Shown here: positions 62,865-64,000 of the stretch, piece by piece
Layout: every line of letters starts with the position of its first letter
How positions within the stretch are numbered: position 1 is the stretch's first letter
From: Bacteroidales bacterium
GTDB lineage: Bacteria > Bacteroidota > Bacteroidia > Bacteroidales > UBA4417
Length of the DNA: 64,000 nt
Assembly: GCA_016707705.1 (NCBI GenBank)
Contig: JADJHD010000031.1
Span: forward strand, 1 to 64,000
Direction: 5' to 3'
Program-made: the position numbers and the translations under genes
Notes under the pieces: generated by a model
The model's input: the letters and a program-made list of their open reading frames with translations, nothing else
Told to the model about the DNA's origin: nothing
The model's database searches: none

Positions 62865-63860
62865 TTAATTGTTTCCAAGGGTTTTGAAATACAGAACATG
62901 ACCGTCCTGGCAGGCTGTCAGGTAATTGCCATCAGAATGCCTGCTGATAAACTGAAATCCATTTGCCGGAAAGTGAGCGTTCTCTGAGGTATATGAACTC
63001 CATACTCCATCCTTGAACCCAAGTATTCCTGAACCTGCTGTAGTTATATAAAGTCCTCCGCCTGTTATAGTTGCGATTCCGGTGGGTGCTGAGGTTGCGC
63101 CTGTCTCAAGGATTGAAGAAATACCATTGCTTACCTTCATTAACTGCGATTTGGCGGTTCCTGCCCATACTGTCCCGTCCTCATCCATTGCCAGGCATGT
63201 GAATGCAGCATCCTTAAATCCTGTTTCCTGAGTGCCATAAACATTCCAGGAGCCTGAGCGGTAACTTATCAATCCTGCATTTGCTGTTCCCAGCCAGATT
63301 GCCTGTTCCGGACTGATCAGCATGCAATGGATATGGGAGGAAGGAATCGGGGAGTTGGCCGGATTAAGAAAGGTCCAGGTGCCGGCTTCGTATCTGGCGA
63401 GTCCGCCTTGAGCTGCATTACCATCCATTGAAACCCATACGATTCCGATTCCCTGGGTAACGATTCCGCTTATGAGCCATCCCTTAAATTCCTGAATTTC
63501 GTTCCAGGTGGTGCCATTATACATTGCCAGTCCGGATTTCCAGCCTACCCAGAGGTTGCCATTTCCATCCCTCACAATTGAAGTAACTGAATCAAATTCA
63601 ATTCCGGTATTGGTCGCATTCAGGATGGTCCAGTCGTAGCCATCGAAATGAATCAGACCCTCCTTGCCCAGACTGCCATACCATTCCGATTGTTGATTCT
63701 CGATTAGCAATGCAGAGATGGGTCTGGCGGGGATATCAGACTTTTCATAAAAGTAAGTGCCCCATGAAACAGGAGGGAAGATGTCGTTCTTCTCAGAGCA
63801 GGAGGCCAGGAGAATGAGCAATAAGCTGAAAGTAAACCATTTGACTATACGGATACTCAT
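62865..63860 (-). CDS. Two-component-regulator-propeller-like lipoprotein
   Basis: A 331-residue exported lipoprotein (LILLASC lipobox, about 16-22) with repeated propeller blades of the Reg_prop type: SVTSIVRDGNGNLWVGWKSG, ISGIVTQGIGIVWVSMDGNA, CMLISPEQAIWLGTANAGL, TCLAMDEDGTVWAGTAKSQ. Each has the signature W-G-T/W-G near the end. A six- or seven-bladed propeller is suggested. Its role is unknown; such domains often sense ligands in surface proteins. The region 63861-64000 shows no gene. Confidence 0.8.
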   Translation of the reverse strand: MSIRIVKWFTFSLLLILLASCSEKNDIFPPVSWGTYFYEKSDIPARPISALLIENQQSEWYGSLGKEGLIHFDGYDWTILNATNTGIEFDSVTSIVRDGNGNLWVGWKSGLAMYNGTTWNEIQEFKGWLISGIVTQGIGIVWVSMDGNAAQGGLARYEAGTWTFLNPANSPIPSSHIHCMLISPEQAIWLGTANAGLISYRSGSWNVYGTQETGFKDAAFTCLAMDEDGTVWAGTAKSQLMKVSNGISSILETGATSAPTGIATITGGGLYITTAGSGILGFKDGVWSSYTSENAHFPANGFQFISRHSDGNYLTACQDGHVLYFKTLGNN

Positions 63861-64000
63861 GGGGAAGGATAAGGGAAATGCAAAAATACCTTATTCTTTG
63901 TTTGGTTGTTTATTGTGAAATAATGCGATTGCGAAATGTTACGAGGATTGTGAGAAACAAGCAGTGAGGAGAGAACTAAGTCAGTATGAAAACTTTTCAG

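Overview
The window reads as chromosomal DNA of an anaerobic Bacteroidota bacterium, most likely a free-living or environmental member of Bacteroidales. The evidence is a TonB-dependent receptor paired with a DUF4249 lipoprotein, a type IX secretion C-terminal signal, GIN-domain and CarboxypepD_reg-like proteins, Bacteroidota-type -7 promoter elements (TAnnTTTG), no consistent Shine-Dalgarno sequences, and a tungsten/molybdopterin aldehyde:ferredoxin oxidoreductase that fits anaerobic life. No tRNA, rRNA, CRISPR array or prophage was seen.

Region by region: 1-4.4 kb is an uptake operon (TonB receptor, DUF4249 lipoprotein, MG2/plug-like secreted protein). 4.4-10.2 kb is an accessory island in which a two-gene ATPase module, an IS110 element and a HigB/HigA toxin-antitoxin pair are separated by direct copies of one dispersed repeat. 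10.2-15.2 kb holds small metabolic genes, two tandem TonB-like paralogues and a MuiA-like protein. 15.7-26.5 kb is core: pheT, an amidase, an SDR oxidoreductase, then sigma-54 activator, lptE, a repeat-expanded protein, secG, groES and groEL. 26.6-34.3 kb has a GH3 glucosidase, envelope genes (GIN lipoprotein, PagL-like deacylase), mazG, a PAP2 phosphatase and a peroxiredoxin. 34.8-43.2 kb has a GH38 mannosidase, CapA, LpxR-like deacylase, a barrel protein and an Nramp transporter. 43.6-51 kb has a flavoprotein, a T9SS cargo protein, an M3 peptidase and small genes. 51.2-54.5 kb is aldehyde ferredoxin oxidoreductase divergent from a ThiF/ThiS-type sulfur-carrier pair. 54.5-63.9 kb has GH20 hexosaminidase, a large hybrid histidine kinase, folC, an outer-membrane protein and a propeller lipoprotein.

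The strongest finding is the IS110 element. Its ends can be set at 7557 and 8874-8876, and the non-coding segment upstream of the transposase folds into two stem-loops. Their four guide segments match, in the expected order, the left and right target flanks and the right and left element ends around a CT core. The target is a REP-like palindrome (TCCGCCAGCTGGCGGA) inside the dispersed repeat, and an uninterrupted sibling copy lies about 1 kb downstream. The second candidate is the coupled winged-helix/membrane protein plus STAND-like ATPase next to it.

Five genes (TonB receptor, DUF4249, mazG, M3 peptidase, a CarboxypepD_reg protein) carry single-base frameshifts at short runs of C or G (in two cases a one- or two-base run). 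Uncorrected sequencing or assembly errors are the simplest explanation, so these genes are given with restored extents. All functional statements come from reading motifs and family resemblance; no database search was run.
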